DNA from: Pseudomonadota bacterium | GTDB lineage: Bacteria > Pseudomonadota > Gammaproteobacteria > Steroidobacterales > Steroidobacteraceae | Direction of reading: 5' to 3' | Assembly: GCA_023428645.1 (NCBI GenBank) | Contig: JAEYXD010000178.1 | Span: 1 to 23,711 of the forward strand | Length of the DNA stretch: 23,711 nucleotides | In this document: in pieces, positions 6,472 to 14,357 of the stretch | Layout of the letters: each line of letters begins with the position of its first letter | How positions within the stretch are numbered: the first letter of the stretch is position 1 | Notes under the pieces: model-generated | The model's database searches: none | The model's input: only the letters and a program-made list of their open reading frames with translations | Told to the model about the DNA's origin: nothing | Translations under genes and position numbers: made by a program

Positions 6472-8613
6472 CTAGGTGCCCGATCCCCTCTCGGCAACCA
6501 TGCTGAACATCAGCAACGAGCGCCCCGTCACCTGATACACATCACCTGGCTGGAACGCGGTCCGCCCCAATTCCTCGTCGGTCTGATTCGTATCGATCAA
6601 GAGCATCCAGAACGCGCTATTCGTCGTTTCCGGCAGCGTGAACTGCACGACGTCGTGGTACGCGTTGAAAATGATGAGCATCGTCGCATCCTGGCCGCGC
6701 TGACGAATACCGGTCGCCTGCGCGCGGCCATCGAGCAGCATGCCGAAGCACTTCATCAGATCGTCCGCCCACTGCTCCGGCTGCATCTCCGTCCCGGTCG
6801 CGTTGATCCACGTGATCTCCTTGATCTCGAGCGCCTCGTTCATCTCGCCGGACAAGAATCTGCTCCGGCGCAGGATCGGAAACTTCCGGCGCAACGCCGT
6901 CAGCTTGCGAACGAAGCGCGTCAGCGCCTCGTGCTGCTCCGCGGCCTTCCAGTCGATCCAGCTGATCTCATTGTCCTGACAGTACGCGTTGTTGTTCCCC
7001 TGCTGCGTGCGCGCGAACTCGTCGCCCGCGAGCAGCATCGGCGTACCCTGCGAGAGCAACAGCGTCGCGAGCATGTTGCGCATCTGTCGCTGGCGGAGCT
7101 CCTCGACTGCGCGATCCTTTGTCGGCCCCTCGACGCCGCAATTCCACGAGCGATTGTGCTGGTGGCCGTCGCGATTGTCCTCGCCGTTCGCCTCGTTGTG
7201 CCGGTCGTTGTACGTGACGAGATCGTTCAACGTGAAGCCGTCGTGCGCCGTGATGAAATTGACGCTCGCATACGGCTTGCGGCCGAATCTATTGAATACG
7301 TCGGGAGAGCCGAGCAGCCGCGGAGCGACCGCCGCGGCCGCGGCTTCGCCGCGCCAATAGTCACGAATCGTGTCGCGGTACTTGTCGTTCCACTCGGCCC
7401 AGCCCGGCGGAAATTCGCCGACCTGGTAGCCGCCCGGACCGCAATCCCAGGGCTCGGCAATCAGCTTCACTCCGCCGAGGACGGGATCCTGCGAGCACGC
7501 CTTCAGGAAGCCGCTGCTGTTGTCGAAGCCGTTCGGCTCGCGCGCGAGTATCGTCCCGAGGTCGAAGCGAAACCCATCGACATGCATTTCCTGCACCCAA
7601 TAGCGCAGGCTGTCGGTGACCATCTGGATGACGCGCGGATGGCTCAGATTCAGCGTGTTCCCCGTACCGGTGTCGTTGATGTAGTAGCGCTTCTGCTCCG
7701 GAATCAAACGGTAGTACGACACGTTGTCGATCCCCTTGAACGATAGCGTCGGCCCGCGCTCGTTGCCCTCCGCGGTGTGGTTGTAGACGACGTCGAGGAT
7801 CACTTCGATGCCGGCGTCGTGGAAGCGCAGCACCATCTCCTTGAACTCCTGCACGCCGCGCATCGGATCGGCGAAGTAGCGCGGATCCGCGGCGAAGAAG
7901 CCGATCGAGTTGTATCCCCAATAGTTCGTCAGCCCGCGCTCGAGCAGCAACGAATCGTTGATGAACATGTGGATGGGCAGCAGCTCGATCGATGTCACGC
8001 CGAGCGACTTCACGTATTCGATCACTTCGGGAACGGACAACCCGGTGAACGTGCCGCGCAGCGCCTCGGGGACGGCGGGATGACGCTTCGTGTACCCGCG
8101 CACGTGCGTCTCGTAAATGATCGTCCGGTCCCACGGCACGAGCGGCTTCAGGTTCTGTTTCCAATCGAAGCCGGGATCGACCACGACGGATTTCGGCACG
8201 AACGGCGCGCTATCACGCTCGTCGAAGGTGAGGTCATCGCCCTTGGCGCCGATCGTGTAACCGAAGCAGGCGTGATTCCAGCGCAGCTCGCCGACGAACT
8301 CGCGCGCATAGGGATCGAGCAACAGCTTGTTCGGATTGAAACGATGGCCTGCCTCGGGCGCGTACGGGCCGTGCACTCGATAGCCGTACACGGTGCCGGG
8401 GCCGACGTTCTCGACATAGCCGTGCCAGATTTCGTCGGTGTACTCCGGCAGCTCGATCCGCTGCAGCTCCCGCTCGCCGCGCGAATCGAACAAGCACAGC
8501 TCGACCTTGGTCGCGTGCGCGGAGAACAAAGAAAAATTGACGCCCCGACCATCCCAGGTCGCGCCGCGCGGATGCGGCAGGCCTTCGCGAATCCGGATCG
8601 ATTTATCGCCCAT
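6472..8613 (-). CDS. glgX: Glycogen debranching enzyme GlgX
   Basis: A 713-residue GH13-family isoamylase-type enzyme that hydrolyses alpha-1,6 branch points of phosphorylase-trimmed glycogen. The N terminus (about residues 8-110; GLPHPRGATWDGRGVNFSLFSAHATKVELCLFD) is the CBM48 domain typical of GlgX/isoamylase. The TIM barrel follows with DVVYNHTAEGNE, nucleophile D351 in VDGFRFDL, acid/base E387 in LIAEPWD and transition-state D458 in TAHDGF. LLAGDEFARTQQGNNNAYCQDNEISW is also GlgX-like. Length is in the family range (E. coli about 657). A small beta domain ends the chain. The ATG at 8613 begins the conserved region closely and lacks an obvious ribosome-binding site. No other glycogen genes (glgA, B, C, P) are in view, so it stands alone here; its product should be cytoplasmic. 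Confidence 0.97.
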   Translation of the reverse strand: MGDKSIRIREGLPHPRGATWDGRGVNFSLFSAHATKVELCLFDSRGERELQRIELPEYTDEIWHGYVENVGPGTVYGYRVHGPYAPEAGHRFNPNKLLLDPYAREFVGELRWNHACFGYTIGAKGDDLTFDERDSAPFVPKSVVVDPGFDWKQNLKPLVPWDRTIIYETHVRGYTKRHPAVPEALRGTFTGLSVPEVIEYVKSLGVTSIELLPIHMFINDSLLLERGLTNYWGYNSIGFFAADPRYFADPMRGVQEFKEMVLRFHDAGIEVILDVVYNHTAEGNERGPTLSFKGIDNVSYYRLIPEQKRYYINDTGTGNTLNLSHPRVIQMVTDSLRYWVQEMHVDGFRFDLGTILAREPNGFDNSSGFLKACSQDPVLGGVKLIAEPWDCGPGGYQVGEFPPGWAEWNDKYRDTIRDYWRGEAAAAAVAPRLLGSPDVFNRFGRKPYASVNFITAHDGFTLNDLVTYNDRHNEANGEDNRDGHQHNRSWNCGVEGPTKDRAVEELRQRQMRNMLATLLLSQGTPMLLAGDEFARTQQGNNNAYCQDNEISWIDWKAAEQHEALTRFVRKLTALRRKFPILRRSRFLSGEMNEALEIKEITWINATGTEMQPEQWADDLMKCFGMLLDGRAQATGIRQRGQDATMLIIFNAYHDVVQFTLPETTNSAFWMLLIDTNQTDEELGRTAFQPGDVYQVTGRSLLMFSMVAERGSGT

Positions 8614-9069
8614 GTGACGCAGCTAGAGGGTGGAGGACCCTGTAATGGCTGGCGCTTCGCTAACGTTCCGCCGGCCGGCGAGCGCGCGGGAGAGGCTTAA
8701 AGCGTGTATCCCGCGCTTCGCTGCAATGTGGCGGAGCATCGCGGCGGCTGACCCGGCAACGGACCATGCGCGCGCAATCGGCAACTCGGGTTGCGTCGGC
8801 CGGCGATCGCATCGACGGTCATGATCGCGCGCCGTCGCACTCGACAGGGAAAGGTCGCCAGGATTCGCTTTTGCACCATTGCCGCTTGCTCCGCCGAAGA
8901 ATCGCAAGAGAGCACTGAACGCCCGGCGCCCGAGGTTGGTGCCGCGGAGTGCGCAATCTAGACGCGTCGGTGAACGATTCTTATCGGTGCAAGCACCTAG
9001 ACGCGACGCTAAGATGCGAGTTCGATCGCTCGCTGGCCTGTAATAATTTCCCGATCACACTCCGTCGCC
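8614..9069. other. 456-base non-coding stretch between divergent glgX and hybrid kinase genes
   Basis: The two flanking genes are transcribed away from each other, so promoters for both must lie here. Short open frames inside it have no ribosome-binding site and are rich in Arg, Cys and Ser, as expected for out-of-frame GC-rich DNA. The middle contains small GC palindromes (for example CCGCCGGCCGGCG near 8669). Apart from the candidate promoter near 9039-9047, I see nothing I can name. Confidence 0.5.
9039..9047 (+). promoter_or_regulatory. Candidate extended -10 promoter for the hybrid kinase gene
   Basis: TGTAATAAT matches an extended -10 element (TG, one base, then AATAAT, 5 of 6 to TATAAT) in an otherwise GC-rich region. 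A transcript from it would start near 9054, leaving only about 16 bases before the GTG at 9070. No good -35 is visible. Confidence 0.35.
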
Positions 9070-11325
9070 GTGCCGACTCGAATCATTCATCCGGCGGATG
9101 ACGCCGCCGTTACCAGCGAAGAGCTGCTCGAGCGCCTGCGCTTGGCGCTCGCCTTCTCGGAGATCGGCGAATGGACCTGGGACGCGGCGACCGACGCCGT
9201 CAATCTCTCGGTGCTCGCCTGCGAAATTCTCGGCCTCGCTCCGCATACGCCGATCACGTGGCGACGGATGCAAATGGACCTGCTGCACCCGGACGACGCA
9301 CCGCGCGCCGCCGCCGCCGTGACGACCGCAAACGAGAACCGTACGCCCTATCGCACTGACTATCGGGTACGAAGGCCGGACGACGGCCGTGAGGTGTGGG
9401 TCGCCGCGAGCGGCAATGCGCGCTATGCCGAGGACGGCAGCCTGGTCGGCATGATCGGCGTTCTGCAAGACATCACCGAGCGCAAGCACGAGCAGCTCGC
9501 GCTGGCCGAAGAAGCCGAGACGCTCGACATCCTGAATCGCTCGGGCGCCGCGCTCGCCTCGGAGCTCGACATCGACAACGTCGTGCAGACGGTGACGGAT
9601 GCCGGCGTGAAGATCACGGGCGCGGAGTTCGGTGCCTTCTTCTACAACGTGCCCGGCGACTCCGGCGAGGCGTGCATGCTCTACACGCTCTCCGGCGTGG
9701 AGCGCGAAAAATTCGCGCGCTTTCCCATGCCACGCAAGACGGCTTTGTTCGGCCCGACGTTCATGGGCGAAGCCGTGCGCTCCGACGACATTACTCAGGA
9801 CCCGCGATACGGACAGAACGCGCCTCATCACGGCATGCCGGAAGGGCATCTCCCCGTGCGCAGCTACCTCGCGGCGCCGGTCACGTCACGGTCCGGCGAA
9901 GTGATCGGCGCCTTGTTTTTTGGCCACTCGCAAGCTGCTGCGTTCAGCGCCCGGGATGAGCGCTTGCTGCTCGGCATCGCGGCGCAAGGCGCCATCGCGA
10001 TCGACAACGGCCGCTTGTATCAGCGCGCCCAGCGCGAGCTCGCCGAAAAGCAGCAAGCCGAGGACGCGCTTCGCGTGCTGATGGCGGAGCTCGAGGCGCG
10101 CGTGCAAGCCCGCACGGCCGAGCTGCAAACGAGCTATGGCCATCTCAAGCGCGAGATCGAAGAGCGCGAGCGCACCGAGGAAGTGTTGCGCCACGCGCAG
10201 AAGCTGGAGGCGATCGGCCAGCTCACCGGCGGCGTCGCGCACGATTTCAACAATCTGCTGACGGTCGTGATCGGCAATCTCGACACGATCACGCGGCGCC
10301 TCGGACCCGATGCGGAGCCGCGCCTCAGACGCGCGGCCGAGCATGCGCTCGAAGGCGCCCGCAAGGCGGCCTCGCTCACGCAACGGCTGCTGGCGTTCGC
10401 ACGACGGCAGCCGTTGAAGCCCGAGCCCGCCGATCCGAATCGACTCGTGCAACACATGTCCGAGCTGCTGTATCGCACGCTGGGCGAGCGCATCGAGGTC
10501 GAAGCGGTGCTTGCCGCTGGCGCGTGGATGATCGAAGTGGACATCGGCCAGATGGAGAGCGCGATATTGAATCTCGCGGTGAACGCGCGCGACGCGATGC
10601 CCGAGGGCGGCAAGCTCACGATCGAAACCGCGAACGCCTACGTCGACGACGCGTACGGCCGCGAGCACGCGATCAACGTCGGCCAGTACGTCATCATCTG
10701 CGTGTCCGACACCGGCACGGGCATCGCGCGCGACGTGATGGACAGAGTGTTCGATCCCTTCTTCACGACGAAGACGACCGGCCAGGGAACAGGGCTCGGC
10801 TTGAGCCAGGTGTACGGCTTCGTCAAGCAATCGGGCGGCAACGTTCGCATCTACAGCGAGCTGGGCGAAGGCACGACGGTCAAGCTCTACCTGCCCCGCT
10901 ATACCGGCACCCTGCCGCCCACGCAGTCGAAGCCTTCGCATCTGCTGCGCGCCGATCGCCACGAAACGATTCTGGTCGTCGAGGACGAAGAGCGCGTGCG
11001 CGACTTGAGCGTCGCGCTGCTGCAAGAGCTCGGTTATCGCGTCATCGCGGCGCCCGATGGCGCGACCGCGCTCGCCCTGCTCGACAGTACGCCGCGCGTC
11101 GACCTGCTGTTCACGGACGTGGGCTTGCCGCGCATGAACGGCCGGGAGCTCGCGGACGAGGCTCGCAAGCGCTACCCGCGGCTGAAGGTCCTGTTCACGA
11201 CGGGCTACGCGAAGAACGCCATCGTGCATCACGGCCGTCTGGACGTGGACGTGCAATTGATCGTGAAGCCGTTCACGTTCGCGGAGCTGTCGGAGAAAGT
11301 CCGCTCGGCGATCGAATCCGCCTAG
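9070..11325 (+). CDS. PAS-GAF hybrid sensor histidine kinase with C-terminal receiver
   Basis: A 751-residue cytoplasmic hybrid kinase. In order: a PAS fold (about residues 20-140, ending in the typical MIGVLQDITERK), a GAF domain (about 150-320), a coiled coil (320-378), a dimerisation/phospho-acceptor domain with H391 in GGVAHDFNNLL, an ATPase domain (N box NLAVNARDAM, G1 VSDTGTGI, G2 GTGLGLSQVYGF), and a receiver domain (about 635-750) with DEE, phospho-acceptor D683 in LFTDVGLPRMNG, Thr in LFTTGYA and Lys in VKPFTF. No transmembrane helices are present, so signals are probably intracellular ligands or redox/light via PAS or GAF; the ligand is unknown. The start is a GTG with no clear ribosome-binding site; the next in-frame ATG would cut into the PAS domain. 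There is no cognate output regulator next to it. The stand-alone receiver near the left end is a possible partner, but that is speculation. Confidence 0.93.
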   Translation: MPTRIIHPADDAAVTSEELLERLRLALAFSEIGEWTWDAATDAVNLSVLACEILGLAPHTPITWRRMQMDLLHPDDAPRAAAAVTTANENRTPYRTDYRVRRPDDGREVWVAASGNARYAEDGSLVGMIGVLQDITERKHEQLALAEEAETLDILNRSGAALASELDIDNVVQTVTDAGVKITGAEFGAFFYNVPGDSGEACMLYTLSGVEREKFARFPMPRKTALFGPTFMGEAVRSDDITQDPRYGQNAPHHGMPEGHLPVRSYLAAPVTSRSGEVIGALFFGHSQAAAFSARDERLLLGIAAQGAIAIDNGRLYQRAQRELAEKQQAEDALRVLMAELEARVQARTAELQTSYGHLKREIEERERTEEVLRHAQKLEAIGQLTGGVAHDFNNLLTVVIGNLDTITRRLGPDAEPRLRRAAEHALEGARKAASLTQRLLAFARRQPLKPEPADPNRLVQHMSELLYRTLGERIEVEAVLAAGAWMIEVDIGQMESAILNLAVNARDAMPEGGKLTIETANAYVDDAYGREHAINVGQYVIICVSDTGTGIARDVMDRVFDPFFTTKTTGQGTGLGLSQVYGFVKQSGGNVRIYSELGEGTTVKLYLPRYTGTLPPTQSKPSHLLRADRHETILVVEDEERVRDLSVALLQELGYRVIAAPDGATALALLDSTPRVDLLFTDVGLPRMNGRELADEARKRYPRLKVLFTTGYAKNAIVHHGRLDVDVQLIVKPFTFAELSEKVRSAIESA

Positions 11326-11393
11326 ACGCACCGCCGGAACAGCGCTTCGCTTGCGCCGTTAACTCATCGACGAGGTGATGTTACGGAGCCAAC

Positions 11394-11894
11394 ATGCGTA
11401 CAAGAAGCAAGCGTCCGGTCGCGCTCGCGTGCGCCATCGCTGTCTGGTACTGCGCTGCCGCACTGACGCAGACAGGCGGCGGACAAAGCGCGCCGCGTCC
11501 TGCACAGCGCGATTCGAACCCCGCGATGCCCTCGCAACCGAGCACCGCACCCGCGAACCGAGCAGCACCCGCCACTGATGCGACACAGACGACGACAGCA
11601 CAGCAGATGCCGCGGTGCGCGGGGCTGACGGGATTGCCGCGCTCGGAATGCGAGCGGCGCGATTCGACGGAAGAGCTGCCTGCCGGAGTCACTCAGGGCC
11701 AGGCGGAACGACAACGCGAACGCGCCGCCGAGGCGGCACGCGACACGCAAACGCGCTCGGACTCGACGGATACGATGCGAGCGCCACCGTCGAGCACACC
11801 GCCGCCCGCGACAAGGACGCCAGCACCGACCGCGCCGTCCCCGTCGGGCACGCCCCGCGACGACTCCGATACTTTGAATCGACCCCACCAATGA
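11394..11894 (+). CDS. Secreted low-complexity protein, function unknown
   Basis: A predicted 166-residue protein. The N terminus (MRTRSKRPVALACAIAVWYCAAAL) looks like a Sec signal peptide. The rest is dominated by Pro, Ala, Thr, Ser and Gln and is probably disordered. One better-ordered patch stands out at about residues 73-90, CAGLTGLPRSECERRD, with two cysteines that might form a disulphide. A charged helix-like stretch (QAERQRERAAEAARD) follows, then a Pro/Thr-rich tail. I do not recognise a family. The ATG at 11394 has CGGAG about 6 bases upstream, and a strong hairpin sits directly after the stop, which supports a real transcription unit. Other frames are also open here, as is usual for this base composition, so the coding call is only moderate. 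It follows the kinase by 68 bases on the same strand. Confidence 0.6.
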   Translation: MRTRSKRPVALACAIAVWYCAAALTQTGGGQSAPRPAQRDSNPAMPSQPSTAPANRAAPATDATQTTTAQQMPRCAGLTGLPRSECERRDSTEELPAGVTQGQAERQRERAAEAARDTQTRSDSTDTMRAPPSSTPPPATRTPAPTAPSPSGTPRDDSDTLNRPHQ

Positions 11895-11895
11895 A

Positions 11896-11924
11896 CGAAA
11901 GCCAGATCGGCGATCTGGCTTTCG
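11896..11924. terminator. Perfect 13-bp hairpin, probable bidirectional terminator
   Basis: CGAAAGCCAGATC (11896-11908) pairs perfectly with 11912-11924 around a 3-base loop. It starts right after the stop of the secreted-protein gene and lies before the convergent 106-residue gene that ends at 11989. The A/T-rich outer part (GAAAG/CTTTC) is terminator-like in both directions. Confidence 0.65.
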
Positions 11925-11988
11925 GAAAGAGATGACAGGAAGGATTGCCCGATGTGGGCAATGCCGTGAAGACGCGCTCGCGCTCGGC

Positions 11989-12309
11989 TCAAGAATTCAG
12001 CGGATGCGGCTTGGCGTCCAGCGAATCGAGATACAGGTCATGCATCTCGGCACCGAGCTCCTCGATCGTGTTCATGCCCGAACCGAGCCGGGCGCTCCAC
12101 TCCTCCAGCTCGAACTCTTCTTCGATCTGGCGCAGCGAATGAAGCAACAGCATTGCATCGAGCATCGGCATCGACAGCCGCAGCGGCTCGCCGCCGTCGA
12201 GGCAGTGCAGCATGACGGTGCCACAAATTGCGGGGCGATCGCTCGGCACTTCCGCGGTCGCGGCGGCCGTCACGATTTCGCGAGTCTGGGTCAGGTCGGC
12301 AAGACACAT
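11989..12309 (-). CDS. Small acidic protein, function unknown
   Basis: A 106-residue, acidic, probably cytoplasmic protein without signal peptide or membrane helix. It begins MCLADLTQTREIV and contains ICGTVMLHCLDGG, a long amphipathic stretch (MLDAMLLLHSLRQIEEEFELEEW) that looks like a helix, and ends HDLYLDSLDAKPHPLNS. Three cysteines (C2, and those in ICG and LHC) are present. I do not recognise the family. The start at 12309 is chosen because GAGGA lies at 12318-12322 on this strand, 8 bases upstream; the frame is open further but the extra residues look non-coding. It is bordered by a strong hairpin downstream and an inverted repeat upstream, so it is probably a single-gene transcript. 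Its codon pattern fits a real gene better than the alternatives. Confidence 0.6.
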   Translation of the reverse strand: MCLADLTQTREIVTAAATAEVPSDRPAICGTVMLHCLDGGEPLRLSMPMLDAMLLLHSLRQIEEEFELEEWSARLGSGMNTIEELGAEMHDLYLDSLDAKPHPLNS

Positions 12310-12402
12310 GATGATTTTCCTCGCCCGGACACCTACAGGATGTGAACCTGCAACGTGTGAGATTGGAAATAAGATCCCTGTGCCGGGCCCGGCCGGGAAA
12401 GG

Positions 12403-12471
12403 GGGGTAGCAGAGAAGCAAAAGCGTGCCCCGTGCAACCACCTAACGTTCGTCCCGCTAGTCTGCTACCCC
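12403..12471. other. 11-bp perfect inverted repeat, candidate terminator or structured RNA
   Basis: GGGGTAGCAGA (12403-12413) and TCTGCTACCCC (12461-12471) are exact reverse complements separated by 47 bases. The element lies in the 208-base gap downstream of the RcnB-type gene and upstream of the 106-residue gene, both on the minus strand. Read on that strand, the second arm runs into CCCCCCTTTCCC, a weak pyrimidine tract. A terminator with a large loop, a 5' leader structure or a small RNA are all possible. Confidence 0.4.
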
Positions 12472-12517
12472 GGTTCGATTGCCCGCGCGATCGCAGCGGT
12501 GCTCAAGAAAACTCCTT

Positions 12518-12967
12518 TCAATAGAACATGTCCGCCATGACGGCGACGACGACACCCGTCGTGACCGCCGCGAGTACGACATCGCGGTCGATGCGCACCC
12601 AGTGGTGCCCGTGAGGCGGACGGTACAGGTCGTAGGCGCGGTAGTCGTGCACGATGTAGCGCGGCGCGTAATACGCGGCCGGCAACCGCGCACCGCGATG
12701 CCAGACGTGCGGCCGATAACCGCTCGGCCGGTGATAGTGGCCGACGTGATAGCGCGCCGGCCGATGCACCACGACGTGGCGCTCGACGTGACGATCGACG
12801 TGACGATCGACATGGCGATGCACATGGCGATCGTCGTCGCGATGGTGCTTGCGCTTGTCGTCATGGTGGGCGCGGCGATCGTGACCGCGGTCGTTGTCGC
12901 GGGCTTCGGCCAGGACCGGGCCGGTCAACAGCGTCGCAGCGACGGCAGCGGCAATCAGGCGTTTCAT
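12518..12967 (-). CDS. RcnB-family periplasmic protein, His-rich
   Basis: A 149-residue protein with a signal peptide (MKRLIAAAVAATLLTGPVLAEA), a strongly basic His/Asp/Arg-rich middle (about residues 23-75) and a C-terminal RcnB-like domain: YYAPRYIVHDYRAYDLYRPPHGHHWVRIDRDVVLAAVTTGVVV. RcnB of E. coli is a periplasmic protein involved in nickel/cobalt homeostasis; most members of this broad family are untested. The middle contains repeats of the form RHVD/RHVE that come from a 12-base DNA tandem repeat. The many histidines could bind metal, but composition alone does not prove it. GGGAGA lies 5 bases before the ATG. The gene is divergent from the M19 dipeptidase gene, with an inverted repeat in the shared 151-base upstream region. 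No metal efflux gene (RcnA-like) is adjacent. Confidence 0.82.
   Translation of the reverse strand: MKRLIAAAVAATLLTGPVLAEARDNDRGHDRRAHHDDKRKHHRDDDRHVHRHVDRHVDRHVERHVVVHRPARYHVGHYHRPSGYRPHVWHRGARLPAAYYAPRYIVHDYRAYDLYRPPHGHHWVRIDRDVVLAAVTTGVVVAVMADMFY
12772..12831 (-). repeat. Five degenerate 12-bp tandem repeats inside the RcnB-type gene
   Basis: On the plus strand the units are CGACGTGGCGCT, CGACGTGACGAT (twice, identical), CGACATGGCGAT and GCACATGGCGAT. Being a multiple of three they keep the frame and encode repeated RHV(D/E/H) units. Slippage could change copy number without breaking the protein. Confidence 0.8.
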
Positions 12968-13035
12968 CTTGGTCTCCCAATCAAAGTCGAGCGTTTCGAC
13001 TACGGCCGCAGTATCGGCGGCGTTGTCTGATCGGT

Positions 13036-13068
13036 GCCTGAATGCCAGAAGTCAGGTAACGTTCAGGC
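13036..13068. promoter_or_regulatory. Inverted repeat in the divergent rcnB-like/dipeptidase upstream region
   Basis: GCCTGAA (13036-13042) and TTCAGGC (13062-13068) are exact reverse complements; a further CAGG inside gives a repeated TCAGG pattern. It lies between two divergent start codons, so it may be an operator or a hairpin in a leader. Confidence 0.3.
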
Positions 13069-13108
13069 TTCGGCGGCGCAACGAACGCTACAACGACGAA
13101 TTTCGCCT

Positions 13109-13115
13109 GGGAGGA
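13109..13115 (+). promoter_or_regulatory. Ribosome-binding site deciding the dipeptidase GTG start
   Basis: GGGAGGA ends 3 bases before a GTG at 13119, which begins a good signal peptide. The frame is open upstream to 12894, but that part overlaps the RcnB-type gene on the other strand. Confidence 0.7.
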
Positions 13116-13118
13116 CTC

Positions 13119-14336
13119 GTGAATCGCGCACTCGTACATACAACGGTCGCCGTCGGCGCCATCCTGCTCACTCTCGGCACAGCGACCGCGGACGAAGACC
13201 CCGCCGTGCAGCGGGCACGCCAGCTACTGGATCAGACGATCCTCATCGACGGGCACAACGACCTGCCGTGGCAGGTGCGCACGAATCGCGAATTCCCGAA
13301 GGACGTCGAACGCTACGATCTGCGCGGGAAGGTATCGGGCCAGACCGACCTCGCGCGGCTCAAGGCCGGCGGCATCGGCGCGCAATTCTGGTCGGTCTAC
13401 GTGCCCGGCAATCCGCCGGACAACGACGCGCGCACGCAGCTGGAACAGTTCGACATCGCGAAACAGATCCTGGCTCGCTATCCCGACCTCCTGCAGTACG
13501 CCACGACCGCCGCGGACATTCGCGCCGCGAAAAGCGCCGGCAAGATCGGCTCGTTGCTCGGCATGGAAGGCGGCCACGTCATCGAGAATTCGCTTGGCGC
13601 GTTGCGCATGTACTACGAGCTGGGCGCACGCTATCTCACGCTCACCCACAACGTGCACACCGACTGGGCCGATTCGGCGGCCTTGCCGCCGGTGCACGGC
13701 GGACTGACGGCATTCGGCGAAGCCGTCGTGCTGGAGATGAACCGGCTCGGCATGCTCGTCGATCTGTCGCACGTATCGGAAGGCACGATGGACGACGCGC
13801 TGCGTGTATCCAAGGCGCCCGTGATCTTTTCGCACTCCTCCGCGCGCGCGATCTGCGACGTGCCGCGCAATGTGCCGGATGCCATTCTGAAGCGGCTGCC
13901 GGCGAACGGTGGCGTCGTCATGGTCACGTTCGTCGCGGCCTTCATCGATCCCGAGATCGCGAAGGCGGAGAAGGCGCTCAACGAAGCGCTGCGGGCGCGC
14001 ATGGCGAACATCACCGATCCGGCGCAGCGCGCCCGCATCAGCGAGGAGGTTCGCGCGCAGCACGTGCTGCCGAAAACGACGATCGCGAAGGTCGCCGATC
14101 ATATCGAGCACATTCGCAAGGTCGCGGGCATCGCGCACGTCGGCATCGGCGGCGACTTCGACGGCAACGATGTCTGGCCGGAGCGGCTCGACGATGTGTC
14201 GACCTACCCGCTGCTATTCGCCGAGCTCATCCGCCGCGGCTGGACGGATCGCGAGCTGCGGATGCTCGCCGGCGAGAATGTGCTACGGGTGTTGGAGCGC
14301 GCGGAGACGGTCGCGAGGGACTTGCAGAGGCGCTAG
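13119..14336 (+). CDS. Membrane dipeptidase, peptidase family M19
   Basis: A 405-residue zinc dipeptidase of the renal-dipeptidase (M19) family, which cleaves dipeptides and often accepts D-amino acids at the C-terminal position. The N terminus (GTG start; NRALVHTTVAVGAILLTLGTATA) is a signal peptide, so the enzyme should be periplasmic. Metal ligands of the family are visible: H46 and D48 in DGHNDLPWQ, bridging E150 in MEGGH, H218 in DLSHVS and H239 in SHSSARAICDVPRNVPD; D346 in GIGGDFDG completes the site. LTHNVHTDWADSA is another family block. Length is typical. The GTG at 13119 is supported by GGGAGGA just upstream. It ends 21 bases before the convergent outer-membrane protein gene. A role in recycling peptides, or in wall-derived D-dipeptide use, is possible but not shown here. 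Confidence 0.93.
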   Translation: MNRALVHTTVAVGAILLTLGTATADEDPAVQRARQLLDQTILIDGHNDLPWQVRTNREFPKDVERYDLRGKVSGQTDLARLKAGGIGAQFWSVYVPGNPPDNDARTQLEQFDIAKQILARYPDLLQYATTAADIRAAKSAGKIGSLLGMEGGHVIENSLGALRMYYELGARYLTLTHNVHTDWADSAALPPVHGGLTAFGEAVVLEMNRLGMLVDLSHVSEGTMDDALRVSKAPVIFSHSSARAICDVPRNVPDAILKRLPANGGVVMVTFVAAFIDPEIAKAEKALNEALRARMANITDPAQRARISEEVRAQHVLPKTTIAKVADHIEHIRKVAGIAHVGIGGDFDGNDVWPERLDDVSTYPLLFAELIRRGWTDRELRMLAGENVLRVLERAETVARDLQRR

Positions 14337-14357
14337 CGGCGGAGGAACCGTCCCGCT

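Noticed and set aside
6364..7746. Plus-strand 460-codon open frame over glgX
   Set aside because: It is the complement of conserved GlgX catalytic sequence and gives Arg/Val/Leu-rich protein without any motif.
8623..8915. Small minus-strand frames upstream of glgX
   Set aside because: No ribosome-binding site, odd composition (Arg, Cys, Ser) and two overlapping frames equally open; treated as non-coding.
9886..11331. Minus-strand 481-codon open frame over the hybrid kinase
   Set aside because: It is antisense to the kinase, ATPase and receiver domains and shows only composition-driven Arg/His/Asp content.
12784..12831. CRISPR-like short repeats
   Set aside because: Units are 12 bases, directly abutting, in frame within a coding sequence; there are no spacers.
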